NCBI RefSeq assembly: GCF_001469215.1
Contig: NZ_LOFH01000001.1
Coordinates: 779,548-843,547 of the forward strand
Source: Pseudoalteromonas sp. H105
GTDB lineage: Bacteria > Pseudomonadota > Gammaproteobacteria > Enterobacterales > Alteromonadaceae
Direction of reading: 5' to 3'
DNA length: 64,000 bases
Shown here: piece after piece, positions 43,912-52,772 of the stretch
Layout of the letters: each line of letters opens with the position of its first letter
Numbering within the stretch: the stretch's first letter is position 1
The notes under the pieces: model-generated
Told to the model about the DNA's origin: nothing
Database searches by the model: none
Seen by the model: the letters and a program-made list of their open reading frames with translations, nothing else
Position numbers and translations under genes: made by a program

Positions 43912-45540
43912 ATGGCTCAGCAGCAATGGTATAAAGGTGCGGTTATTTATCAAGTTTACCCCCGCAGTTTTCAAGATACCAATGGCGATGGAATTGGTGA
44001 TTTAAAAGGGATCATCTCTCGAATTGACTATATTAAAAGTCTGGGTGTTGATGCTATTTGGATCTCACCATTTTTCAAATCCCCCATGAAAGATTTTGGT
44101 TATGACATCAGCGACTACCGCGATATTGACCCTCTTTTTGGTGATTTAAATGACTTTGATGAGTTAATTGCTCAAGCCCACCAGCGTGATATCAAAATCA
44201 TTATTGACCAAGTATTAAGCCACACGTCAGATCAACATCAATGGTTTTTAGACAGCCGTGAAGATAAAACTAATGACAAATCGGATTGGTACGTATGGGC
44301 AGACTCAAAACCTGACGGTACTCAACCAAACAATTGGTTAAGTATTTTTGGTGGTCCTGCTTGGCAATGGGAGCCACGTCGCGGGCAATACTATTTACAT
44401 AACTTTTTAACAGAGCAACCTGACTTAAACTTCCATAACCCAGATGTGCGTAAAGCAGTGCTGGATAATGTGGAGTTTTGGCTTAAAAAAGGTGTGGATG
44501 GCTTTCGTTTAGATGCGATTAACTTTTGCTACCATGATGCGCTGCTTCGTGATAACCCTGCAAAGCCTCCTGAAAAGCGCCAAGGACGCGGTTTCAGTGA
44601 AGATAACCCGTATGCCTTTCAATATCATCATTACAACAATACGCAACCTGAGAATATCAGCTTTATGCAAGATATTCGCGCCTTACTAAACCAATACCCG
44701 GGTACCGTATCCCTCGGTGAAATATCATCGGAAGATTCACTCGCTACTATGGCTCAATATACAGCCGGCGGCGATAAGCTGCACATGGGTTATAGTTTTG
44801 AACTACTGACTAACGACTACAGCTGCGAGTATATTCGCACCACAGTTCAAACACTTGAAGAGCGTATGACCGAAGGCTGGCCATGTTGGGCGTTCAGCAA
44901 TCATGATGTTGAACGTGTAGCAAGCCGTTGGAGTGGTGATAACACCATTAACCCAGCTCAATGTAAAATGCTCACCGCTCTGCTCGCTTCATTGCGCGGT
45001 AGCGTGTGCATGTACCAAGGTGAAGAGTTAGGTTTGGGTGAGGCACAGGTTGCATTTGAAGATTTACAAGACCCATATGGCATAACTTTTTGGCCAAACT
45101 TTAAAGGTCGTGACGGCTGTCGTACGCCGATGCCATGGGATGCTGAAAGTGGCGAACATGCTGGCTTTTCACCTGAAAAGCCATGGTTACCAGTAGATTC
45201 TGCTCACAAGTACCAATCTGTAAAAGTACAAGATGAAGCAGATGATTCAATTTTAAATGCGTTTCGCGAGTTTATGCAATGGCGTAAAACACACCCCGCA
45301 TTAATTGAGGGTGACATCGAGTTTATTGAGACCGCAGAGCCTTTACTTGCATTTTATCGTCACTTCGAAGGTAAATCGATGCTTTGCGTATTTAACTTAG
45401 CAGCTAACAGCGCAAGCCTCGCATTGGAAGGAACTGTTTTAACAGCACATGATGCGCTCCCTCATCAAACTGGCACACTGGATACAAACAACACATTGAC
45501 CCTGCCCGGTTTTGGTTGTTTTTATGCTGATGTAAATTAG
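43912..45540 (+). CDS. Alpha-glucosidase, GH13
   Basis: A 542-residue enzyme. ATG at 43912 is chosen because GGAG sits six bases upstream; the earlier in-frame ATG at 43900 overlaps that site. The barrel starts WYKGAVIYQVYPRSFQDTNG and has IIIDQVLSHTSDQHQWF, DGFRLDAINF (nucleophile Asp), SLGEISSED (acid/base Glu) and FSNHDVERV. This is the GH13 oligo-1,6-/alpha-glucosidase type. No signal peptide, so it acts in the cytoplasm on maltose or short dextrins, giving glucose for Glk. Operators at 43768-43781 and 43804-43814 point to the same control as the receptor. Confidence 0.94.
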   Translation: MAQQQWYKGAVIYQVYPRSFQDTNGDGIGDLKGIISRIDYIKSLGVDAIWISPFFKSPMKDFGYDISDYRDIDPLFGDLNDFDELIAQAHQRDIKIIIDQVLSHTSDQHQWFLDSREDKTNDKSDWYVWADSKPDGTQPNNWLSIFGGPAWQWEPRRGQYYLHNFLTEQPDLNFHNPDVRKAVLDNVEFWLKKGVDGFRLDAINFCYHDALLRDNPAKPPEKRQGRGFSEDNPYAFQYHHYNNTQPENISFMQDIRALLNQYPGTVSLGEISSEDSLATMAQYTAGGDKLHMGYSFELLTNDYSCEYIRTTVQTLEERMTEGWPCWAFSNHDVERVASRWSGDNTINPAQCKMLTALLASLRGSVCMYQGEELGLGEAQVAFEDLQDPYGITFWPNFKGRDGCRTPMPWDAESGEHAGFSPEKPWLPVDSAHKYQSVKVQDEADDSILNAFREFMQWRKTHPALIEGDIEFIETAEPLLAFYRHFEGKSMLCVFNLAANSASLALEGTVLTAHDALPHQTGTLDTNNTLTLPGFGCFYADVN

Positions 45541-45569
45541 TTTAGCCCTTTGCTAAATCCCCTGAATCA

Positions 45570-45596
45570 AAAAGCCCTGAAAATCAGGGCTTTTTT
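45570..45596. terminator. Bidirectional terminator after the alpha-glucosidase gene
   Basis: AAAAGCCCTGA and TCAGGGCTTTT around a three-base loop, then a T-run. It lies between convergent genes and can serve both. Confidence 0.85.
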
Positions 45597-45628
45597 GTAA
45601 ATATGCGTTGTTCGTTAAGTTGCAAATA

Positions 45629-46183
45629 TTACATACTTGGCACGAGTTTGATCGCGCCTTGCGCTACTTTCATATCTAAGGGCAGTTTGCTTAGCAATGC
45701 CAACTTTGGATCATTCATATTAAGGGTATAAACAGGATTGACCGCTAAGAATCCATTAATGATTTTCATCGCCTCATCATCCAATACGCCTAAATTACCT
45801 TTGAACCCGCCCGCATCGATTGTCGAATTTAAGAGTTTAACATTTCGCAAGAATACCGCTTTTTTCAGACTGTCATAATAAGGGGCTCCTTCAATTTTTA
45901 ACTTCAAGCGCACTGGGTATTTTAGTGAAAATGCGTTAATAACAGCGCTTGAATCTGCGCCAAGAACGATTACATCACGGTTGTTTGGGCCAACGTTAAC
46001 GCTAATATCATTGACATCAAATTGCACTGGTAAACCAACGAGTTTTATTTGGTCACTTAGTTTGGGTAATTGCTGCTGTAATACCGTTTCAATCTCTGTA
46101 TCTGTAAATGAATAAACCGACATCCCTTGCGTGCTTTTACACGCTGATAAAAATAAACAACCAATCAATAAAATATACTTCAT
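45629..46183 (-). CDS. DUF1439 (YceB-like) lipoprotein
   Basis: A 184-residue lipoprotein (MKYILLIGCLFLSAC, Cys15). The DUF1439 pattern is visible: YSFTDTEIETVLQQQLPKLSDQIKL followed by alternating strands with polar ends, as in E. coli YceB. The tubular lipid-binding-like fold of this family suggests, but does not prove, an envelope lipid role. Single gene with shared terminator regions on both sides. Confidence 0.82.
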   Translation of the reverse strand: MKYILLIGCLFLSACKSTQGMSVYSFTDTEIETVLQQQLPKLSDQIKLVGLPVQFDVNDISVNVGPNNRDVIVLGADSSAVINAFSLKYPVRLKLKIEGAPYYDSLKKAVFLRNVKLLNSTIDAGGFKGNLGVLDDEAMKIINGFLAVNPVYTLNMNDPKLALLSKLPLDMKVAQGAIKLVPSM

Positions 46184-46200
46184 GTGTTTTTTCCTCTCAA

Positions 46201-46230
46201 AAATAAAGCCGCAATACTGCGGCTTTATTT
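46201..46230 (-). terminator. Terminator of the DUF349 gene
   Basis: AAATAAAGCCGCA / TGCGGCTTTATTT hairpin about 20 bp after the DUF349 stop codon on the minus strand. Confidence 0.85.
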
Positions 46231-46251
46231 AATTTGTATAACGTAATGCTG

Positions 46252-48933
46252 TTAGGCGTTAAAAACCGTTTTTAATCGCGCTAGTGTGTCACCATCAACT
46301 GAACCCTCACTGAGCGCAAGCAGCTGTTTTAAGTAAAACTGTAAATCAGCTTGCTCACCACGATGTTTATCATAAAGCATAGCCACTTGCTCAGCCATAC
46401 GCTCACTACCTGCGGGACTATCTACGTTCGCAAGAATTTCCATGCGAATTAATAACTGCGCAACTGTAAGGTTACTTGTTGCATTCGACCTCCACTGTAC
46501 AGGGAGTGCATCGTGATTTTCAAGCGCTGTAAATAACGCTGTAAAATCAGCTTTTTCAGCTTGCTGTGTTAGCTCAGCTAACTTTGCATCAATCGCCGCT
46601 TGCAAAAGATTTATGCGATTTGATAACGCTTTTATCTGTGTTATTGCCGCCACTTTTGTGCGTAAGTCAAGTAATTGTGCTTTTTGATTAACCGCAGGAA
46701 GCGCTTCTTCTAACTCTGACAGCTGCTGAGCAACAACAGCATTATCAGCGGCTTGCTGCTCTTTGTGCTGAGCAAACTCTTCGCTGCGCTTGGCAAATGT
46801 TAAATCATTGAATTGTCGAAATTTTTGCCATAAGGCGTTTTCTGCTTTTACGCCCGCAAAACCAATTTTTTGCCATTGCTGTTGCAGCTCTTTTAATTGC
46901 TGACATGCACTCGTTAAGTCATCTGATTGCGATAGCTGCTCAGCAAGTTCAACTAAGCCATTCTTAGCTACGCTATTCGCTTTATGGAATGCATTAAGCG
47001 TATGCGATACTGTTTGCTGATGAGGCTTATATTGCGTTTGTAATTCACGGTATATTTTAGGCTCTACGTTACCTGCATTACGCCAGGTTTTATTTATACG
47101 GTTGTATTGGCTTTCGTACTCTTTCCAATCAAATGTATCACCGGTTGTATCTGTTTGCGCTAGCGCTTGCATTTGAGAAATAATTACTTCTCTAGATTGT
47201 TTGATTTGTTCACGTTGTTGCTCTAAGTGCGCAAAGTATTCACGACAAGGAGCAAATAATAGCTCAATTTTGTCATCAAACTCTTTACCTTGCTGTTGTT
47301 CTTGCTCTGTATCAAGTCGCCCTAACTCATTCCAACGACGACGAAGCGTTTTAACTTCTGCGACCCTTGCTTTAGGGTCAGTACAAGGTTGTTCTAATAA
47401 CGTAGAAATCTCGGTTAGCAACTCATCACGTTTAGGGGCAGACGCATATTTTTGCCAATCACGTGCATTTTCAAGTTCTGCTTCTAATTCAGCTTTAAGT
47501 TTATCCAGTTGCTGTGCAAAAACAGGCGTCAAAGAGTCATAAAGCTCTAAAAACCCTTTAAACACACCAAACGCTACATTAAAACGACCTTGCTCAATTA
47601 GGCGCTTTACGTCCCGACCTTTACGGCTCGCTTGTTGCTGGTTTTTTGTCAGCTGCTGAGTTAATGGCTCTACAGCGCTTGACCATGCTTGCTTTTGCGC
47701 TTTTAATTGCGCTTTAAACGGACCCTGTAACGCTACAGGCAATTGTTTTAATGGTGCATTTGCTGCTTTATAGGCTGCAATGAACTCACTACTAACTTCA
47801 TCAAATGTACTCTTATCAACCTCAGTTTTTACTTCAACAAGCAAATTAAACGCCTGTTTAAACTGCGTAATGGCAGCACTTAATTGCGGTAACTGAGCAA
47901 CCTGTTTTGCAAGCTGGGATAACTTAGTAAATACTTGGGCTTTTTGCGCACTGTCTGACAGTTCACTTGTATTCATTGCCTCTTGCGCTTGCGTTACTTT
48001 TGCATCTAACCAATCTTGTTGAATTTGCTCTGGCGTTTCTAAGCCTAGCTGCAATGCATTTTCAATCTCTTCACTGAGTGCTTCAAGGTTAGCAATGGCC
48101 AATACTTCACGCTGCTTTTGCGCAAGTGCAGCTTGTTGTTGGTCAAACTGGGCTTTTAGCTGTGATGTATGGGTGTTTAATTTCGTTGTGATTGAATTGT
48201 ATTTTTCTTCTAGGTTTGCGATTTGCTCCGTGCTTAACCATGTAAGTGCTTGCGTTTTCCATTGTGCGACCAGCGCCTGACTTTGTTGGTTAACGAGCTC
48301 ATAATCCTGCTTTTCACGTAATGCATTAAGCTTTGCTAAAATAACACGCGTTTCATTTTGTACTTGAACAGGCATTTCAATAGCACGTTGTTCGTCATCT
48401 AAATGCGTTTGCAAACTATTTTTAGCTTCGCCTTGCGCATGTTTAAGTAAAACTTTTGCTAATTGTTGACTAATAACGAGTTCAGTTAACTGCTGCTGTA
48501 ATTCAACAGAGCCTTCTTTAAAGGCCTTTTCCGTTAATTTAGGATTCGATAACCGTTTTAGTAGCTTAACTCGAACTTGCAGTTCTTTTTCAGCGAAAGC
48601 CAGCTTCTCAAGCGTTTTAACCGGTGCAAAACGTTCAATATATTCATTTTTAATATCATTGTTAAGCGTTTGCTCGTTATTTAATACTGCGTTTGAAATA
48701 TGCTGCTCGGCTAAATCTTTTAAGCTTTGATCGTGTTTATAGGCTTTCCACCACAAAACTAAGTCATTTACTTTGTTAAGCGCTTTTTTTCTGATTTCAG
48801 CTGAATTGTCATCAAGTGCAAGCGTATTCAAAATAGTTGCATCTCGTTCTACATCTAATTTTTCAATCGCTTCTAAACGAACGTGTTGTTTTGGGTGTTT
48901 CCACTTCGGGGTAAAAAGATGTTTAAAGATCAT
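46252..48933 (-). CDS. Large DUF349 coiled-coil protein
   Basis: An 893-residue highly charged protein, mostly alpha-helical coiled coil. It has several DUF349-like repeats with the pattern RRxWNELGRLD (about residue 545), YNRINKTWRNAGNV and LQQQWQKIGF. The N-terminus has a HEAT-like segment (KQHVRLEAIEKLDVERDATILNTLALDDNSAEIRKKAL, cut by charged loops). The ATG at 48933 overlaps the yeaC end by 11 bp; a GTG two codons earlier is also possible. Function is unknown. It forms an operon with yeaC and the zinc-ribbon gene. Confidence 0.85.
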   Translation of the reverse strand: MIFKHLFTPKWKHPKQHVRLEAIEKLDVERDATILNTLALDDNSAEIRKKALNKVNDLVLWWKAYKHDQSLKDLAEQHISNAVLNNEQTLNNDIKNEYIERFAPVKTLEKLAFAEKELQVRVKLLKRLSNPKLTEKAFKEGSVELQQQLTELVISQQLAKVLLKHAQGEAKNSLQTHLDDEQRAIEMPVQVQNETRVILAKLNALREKQDYELVNQQSQALVAQWKTQALTWLSTEQIANLEEKYNSITTKLNTHTSQLKAQFDQQQAALAQKQREVLAIANLEALSEEIENALQLGLETPEQIQQDWLDAKVTQAQEAMNTSELSDSAQKAQVFTKLSQLAKQVAQLPQLSAAITQFKQAFNLLVEVKTEVDKSTFDEVSSEFIAAYKAANAPLKQLPVALQGPFKAQLKAQKQAWSSAVEPLTQQLTKNQQQASRKGRDVKRLIEQGRFNVAFGVFKGFLELYDSLTPVFAQQLDKLKAELEAELENARDWQKYASAPKRDELLTEISTLLEQPCTDPKARVAEVKTLRRRWNELGRLDTEQEQQQGKEFDDKIELLFAPCREYFAHLEQQREQIKQSREVIISQMQALAQTDTTGDTFDWKEYESQYNRINKTWRNAGNVEPKIYRELQTQYKPHQQTVSHTLNAFHKANSVAKNGLVELAEQLSQSDDLTSACQQLKELQQQWQKIGFAGVKAENALWQKFRQFNDLTFAKRSEEFAQHKEQQAADNAVVAQQLSELEEALPAVNQKAQLLDLRTKVAAITQIKALSNRINLLQAAIDAKLAELTQQAEKADFTALFTALENHDALPVQWRSNATSNLTVAQLLIRMEILANVDSPAGSERMAEQVAMLYDKHRGEQADLQFYLKQLLALSEGSVDGDTLARLKTVFNA

Positions 48934-49204
48934 GTTCACTGAACCTTGCTATTTCATTATCTGAGTTGAATTCTTTCTGTAACTGCGCTTTGGTTTTTTG
49001 TACCATTTCGCCATTAGATCCAATGGTAAATTGTTCATTTGATTGGGCTACTTTAGCCTGATAAAGCATAACTAGTTGTACTGTCTGCTCTTTTTGCTCG
49101 CTACTGAGTACGGTGCCATCAGGCCATTTTCCTGTTGAGGCACCATACTGCAAGCGTTCAAATAATTCTGGTGTAATATTATTTACAAGGTTGTCGATGT
49201 TCAT
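48923..49204 (-). CDS. yeaC: YeaC family protein (DUF1315)
   Basis: A 93-residue cytoplasmic protein that aligns with E. coli YeaC from the first residue: MNIDNLVNNITPELFERLQ, GKWPDGTVLSSEQKE, QLVMLYQAKVA, IGSNGEMVQKTKAQLQKEF. Function unknown. It overlaps the DUF349 gene by 11 bp and follows the zinc-ribbon gene by one base. Confidence 0.93.
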   Translation of the reverse strand: MNIDNLVNNITPELFERLQYGASTGKWPDGTVLSSEQKEQTVQLVMLYQAKVAQSNEQFTIGSNGEMVQKTKAQLQKEFNSDNEIARFSEHDL

Positions 49205-49205
49205 A

Positions 49206-49532
49206 TCAATTTTTCTTTTTTAGAATGACTAAGATTACGCGATTAACTAAATACCAAATACACCCTATGCCTATAGCTGCAGAGCATGCGTACCATTTTG
49301 CGCTTTTTGGTTCAGGCTGTAAAAAATACAAACAAAAAAAGCCACCTAAGAAAATGAATAGTGCAAAAAAGGAGTGGTTCATAAACATTTGCTGTTTATT
49401 GATGCGCTTTTCACGCAATAGCTGTTGGCGTTGCTCGTCATTAAGCTCTGCCACGTTATTTTCACAATGAGGGCATTGTTTATGTTTATCTGATATCGAT
49501 TTATTACAACTAGGACAACTGACAATCGCCAT
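49206..49532 (-). CDS. Zinc-ribbon membrane protein
   Basis: A 108-residue protein read from ATG at 49532 (MAIVSCPSCNKSISDK), with GGAGAG upstream; a longer frame adds seven residues without a better site. The N-terminal zinc ribbon (CPSC ... CPHC) is followed by a charged helix and two membrane segments (FFALFIFLGGFFCLYFL and CSAAIGIGCIWYLVNRVILVIL). Function unknown. First gene of the zinc-ribbon/yeaC/DUF349 unit. Confidence 0.8.
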   Translation of the reverse strand: MAIVSCPSCNKSISDKHKQCPHCENNVAELNDEQRQQLLREKRINKQQMFMNHSFFALFIFLGGFFCLYFLQPEPKSAKWYACSAAIGIGCIWYLVNRVILVILKKKN

Positions 49533-49556
49533 ATAACTCTCCATACTCCACATAAA

Positions 49557-49578
49557 AAAGGCGCCTGTAGGCGCCTTT
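49557..49578. terminator. Terminator of the AGCS symporter gene
   Basis: AAAGGCGCC TGTA GGCGCCTTT, a perfect nine-pair stem with T tail. It lies between the symporter stop and the zinc-ribbon start on the minus strand. Confidence 0.85.
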
Positions 49579-49682
49579 CATTGTACTTGTTTTATACCTC
49601 GATGTCTTTTTTGAATTTCATTCAATTGCTAAGACATTAACAAAGGTGATAAATAAATCAGTATCACCATCGCAATCATTCA

Positions 49683-51197
49683 TTATTCTGGCTGATTGCC
49701 TTTTTCTTTCGCTTTATCAGCTAAACGTTTTTCCCAAAAAGTAGCGTTTTTAATGCCCAACTTGACCGGGTCAAACGTAATTTCGCCACCGGCTTTCTTT
49801 TGTTCTTCGTAGTCACGTAAACAACTTAGTGCGGGCTTTGCGACAAAGAAAATAGCAAGTATACCGACTATATTGATCCATGCCATTAGGCCCACACCGA
49901 TATCACCAATACTCCAAATGTAGCCAGAGTTATTTACCATGCCGTATGCCACCATAAACATAATCACTAATTTAACGATTAATAGTGGGATACTGCCTTT
50001 AAAGTAACGGTTTAAATAAGCTACATTGGTCTCTGCAATGTAGTAGTAAGCAAGAATAGTAGTAAATGCGAAGAAGAATAAAGCCACACCAACAAACGCT
50101 TCACCAAAACCACCAAAGACACTAAATAATGCCATTTGAGTGAATGCAGCTGAGCCTACTTCAGTTGCAGCATCAACATTTTGTACAATAAACTGACCTG
50201 CAGGCAGTTCACCGACAACGTTATATTGTTGAGTAATTAATATCATTAATGCAGTCGCCGTACAGACAAAAATTGTATCAACATACACTGAGAAAGCTTG
50301 TACTAAACCTTGCTGTGCAGGGTGATCAACTTCTGCGGCTGCGGCTGCATGAGGGCCTGTACCTTGACCCGCTTCATTAGAGTAAATGCCCCGTTTCACA
50401 CCCCAACCTATCGCGGCACCAAAACCAGCTTGCGCTGTGAATGCATCCGAAATAATTAATGAGAAGATACCGGGTACTTTATCTACATTTAAAAATACCA
50501 CAATGAGTGCTAGTACAATGTAACCTAGCGCCATAAATGGCACGACTATTTGCGTAAAGTTTGCAATGCGCTTAATGCCGCCAAAAATGATAAAGGCTAA
50601 TACAATTAAAATAATCGCCAGTGCCACTAATTTAAATGTACCAACATCACCAAAACTCGTTGTGACCATTTCACCATTGCCAAACACTTGGGTAAACGCG
50701 TTACCTACGGCATTGGCTTGAACGCCGGGTAAAAATACACCACAGGCAATGATTGCAGAAACAGCAAATAAAATGCCTAGCCATTTTTGCTCTAAGCAGC
50801 GATCAAAATAATACGCTGGGCCACCACGATATTGGCCGTCTTCCTCTGTTTTATAAATTTGACCTAGGGTGGACTCTGCATAAGCCGTGCTCGCACCTAG
50901 AAAGGCAACAATCCACATCCAAAAAATAGCGCCTGGACCACCAAAACCAATTGCAGCAGCAACACCTGCAATGTTACCAACCCCTACACGCCCCGATAAA
51001 GAAACGGCAAGCGCTTGAAAAGATGAAATACCTGTTGTTGAGCGATTAGAAGTGAGTAACAATTTACACATTTCTTTGAAGTGTCTAACTTGAGCAAAAC
51101 GAGTCAGAACGGAATAAAATAGACCTGCGCCTAGACATAGGTAAATGAGTGCACTACTCCATACAACATCATTAACAGCGCTTACAAAAGCTTCCAT
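49683..51197 (-). CDS. Sodium:alanine/glycine symporter (AGCS family)
   Basis: A 504-residue integral membrane protein with about eleven helices. AGCS signatures are visible: SSFQALAVSLSGRVGVGNIAGVAAAIGFGGPGAIFWMW and GVKRGIYSNEAGQGTGPHAAAAAEVDHPAQQGLVQ, read in pieces. It imports alanine or glycine with sodium across the inner membrane, as expected for a marine bacterium. Monocistronic, with an AT-rich 245-bp upstream region in which I see no clear operator. Confidence 0.95.
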   Translation of the reverse strand: MEAFVSAVNDVVWSSALIYLCLGAGLFYSVLTRFAQVRHFKEMCKLLLTSNRSTTGISSFQALAVSLSGRVGVGNIAGVAAAIGFGGPGAIFWMWIVAFLGASTAYAESTLGQIYKTEEDGQYRGGPAYYFDRCLEQKWLGILFAVSAIIACGVFLPGVQANAVGNAFTQVFGNGEMVTTSFGDVGTFKLVALAIILIVLAFIIFGGIKRIANFTQIVVPFMALGYIVLALIVVFLNVDKVPGIFSLIISDAFTAQAGFGAAIGWGVKRGIYSNEAGQGTGPHAAAAAEVDHPAQQGLVQAFSVYVDTIFVCTATALMILITQQYNVVGELPAGQFIVQNVDAATEVGSAAFTQMALFSVFGGFGEAFVGVALFFFAFTTILAYYYIAETNVAYLNRYFKGSIPLLIVKLVIMFMVAYGMVNNSGYIWSIGDIGVGLMAWINIVGILAIFFVAKPALSCLRDYEEQKKAGGEITFDPVKLGIKNATFWEKRLADKAKEKGNQPE

Positions 51198-51442
51198 GGA
51201 TATCCTCTACAATTATATTTTTTATTTTTAGTTACGATACTTTGCTTTAGTAACTCATAATGCGTGGCAACCCTTGCTAATTAAATCGATTAAATAGCAC
51301 TTTAATAAGGGCAACGCACTTATGTTAACTTAAACCACTTAAGTTTGTTAACACTTAATTTCCAAAAATCAATTTGAAATAACAACTGGGGCTTTTTGGG
51401 GAGAATAATGGGCACCTCGCGGTACCCATAGAAAAGGAACTA

Positions 51443-52570
51443 TTAAAGCTTATCTACAACATTAACGATGGCCGCTAATGTATCTTGACCAAATTGATAA
51501 GAACGACGATCTGACCAGCCATAATCTGGATCAGGTAAGTCATCATTATCCTTAAATGGCATTTCGACCGTGTAAGCAAGCGCTTTAAACTCTTCTGCTA
51601 CCGCGGATGAGCCCACGGTTAAGTTTGCTTCCCCCGGCGCGTCTTTCGGATAGCCGTGTTCATCTTGGAACTCAGGAGTCACAACAAGTAAAGCGGCTTT
51701 AAAGCTATCTTCTAACTCTTTCATGCGAGCATCGTAACTTGGAATGCCTTCACTGCCAGCAACAAAGTTATATGGAATGGCCTCATCACCATGAATATCT
51801 AGGTGCATATCTAGGCCTGTTTCACGCATTTTATTAAGCACTAAATACACTTCAGGGCTATTTTCCATGCTAGGTGTTTGCCATTCACGATTTAAGTTTA
51901 CACCTTTGGCATTAGTGCGTAAGTGACCACGGGCACTGCCATCTGGGTTCATATTTGGCACAATGTAGAAGACGGCTTTAGACAAAAGCGCTGCCGCATG
52001 CGGGTCTTCGTCATCTAATAATTTATGAAGAACACCTTCTACAAACCACTCGGCCATTGTTTCACCTGGGTGCTGACGAGCTGTGATCCAGATGATTTTT
52101 TTATTCTCATCACTCTCACCACCGACACGTAATACACTCATATCTCTGCCATCAAGTGTTTCACCGAGCGTTTCTAATTGACATGCTTCTTGGCTTTGCG
52201 CCCATGTAATTAGGTCTAAGTGACGCTCGTAGCTATATGGTGCGAAATAAGCGAAGTACACAGTACCGCATTCTGGTTCTATTTCAAAACTGAGCGTGCC
52301 ATCGCTGTAATTTGAAGGTACGCGGAACCAAGTTTGACGATCATACGATGCAACAGCATGATAACCGACCCAACCATCAGGATAAGCAGAGTTTTCAAGG
52401 TTGTTTATGTGTAATTTGTGGTTTTGGAACGGCATTGTCTCTAAACGAAAATGAAACCATTGAAAAAAATCAGATTGATGATCTTTATTGATCTCTAGTT
52501 GAATATTTAATGGATCCGTGGCTGCAATAACATTGATATTACCACTGTCAAAATTACTGGTGATCTTCAT
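51443..52570 (-). CDS. M14 zinc carboxypeptidase, cytosolic carboxypeptidase-like
   Basis: A 375-residue protein without signal peptide. The N-terminal 120 residues form a beta-sandwich typical of the cytosolic carboxypeptidase subfamily (FQWFHFRLE, GTVYFAYFAPYSYERHLDLI). The M14 catalytic domain has ARQHPGETMAEWF (zinc ligands His and Glu), YIVPNMNPDGSARGHLRTN, LDIHGDE (third ligand His) and catalytic Glu in YTVEMPF. Bacterial members are exopeptidases of uncertain substrate; eukaryotic relatives deglutamylate tubulin. Stands alone. Confidence 0.9.
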   Translation of the reverse strand: MKITSNFDSGNINVIAATDPLNIQLEINKDHQSDFFQWFHFRLETMPFQNHKLHINNLENSAYPDGWVGYHAVASYDRQTWFRVPSNYSDGTLSFEIEPECGTVYFAYFAPYSYERHLDLITWAQSQEACQLETLGETLDGRDMSVLRVGGESDENKKIIWITARQHPGETMAEWFVEGVLHKLLDDEDPHAAALLSKAVFYIVPNMNPDGSARGHLRTNAKGVNLNREWQTPSMENSPEVYLVLNKMRETGLDMHLDIHGDEAIPYNFVAGSEGIPSYDARMKELEDSFKAALLVVTPEFQDEHGYPKDAPGEANLTVGSSAVAEEFKALAYTVEMPFKDNDDLPDPDYGWSDRRSYQFGQDTLAAIVNVVDKL

Positions 52571-52724
52571 GTAAAATAAACCTATAGGTGGAAATAAACA
52601 CTAACCAATCACTATTAGTCAGAATTTAAATAACACTCTTTTGATGGAGTGCTTTGTTAGTAATATGTAGCAAACTGGAAACAGCCTACCACACCCCTTG
52701 AATTTTGAAAAAACATTCACGACT

Positions 52725-52752
52725 AAAAAAGCCAGCTGTTGCTGGCTTTTTT
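52725..52752. terminator. Terminator after the long GAPDH gene
   Basis: AAAAAAGCCAGC TGTT GCTGGCTTTTTT, 21 bp after the stop on the minus strand. Confidence 0.88.
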
Positions 52753-52772
52753 ATTTAGCTATAACTTATTGC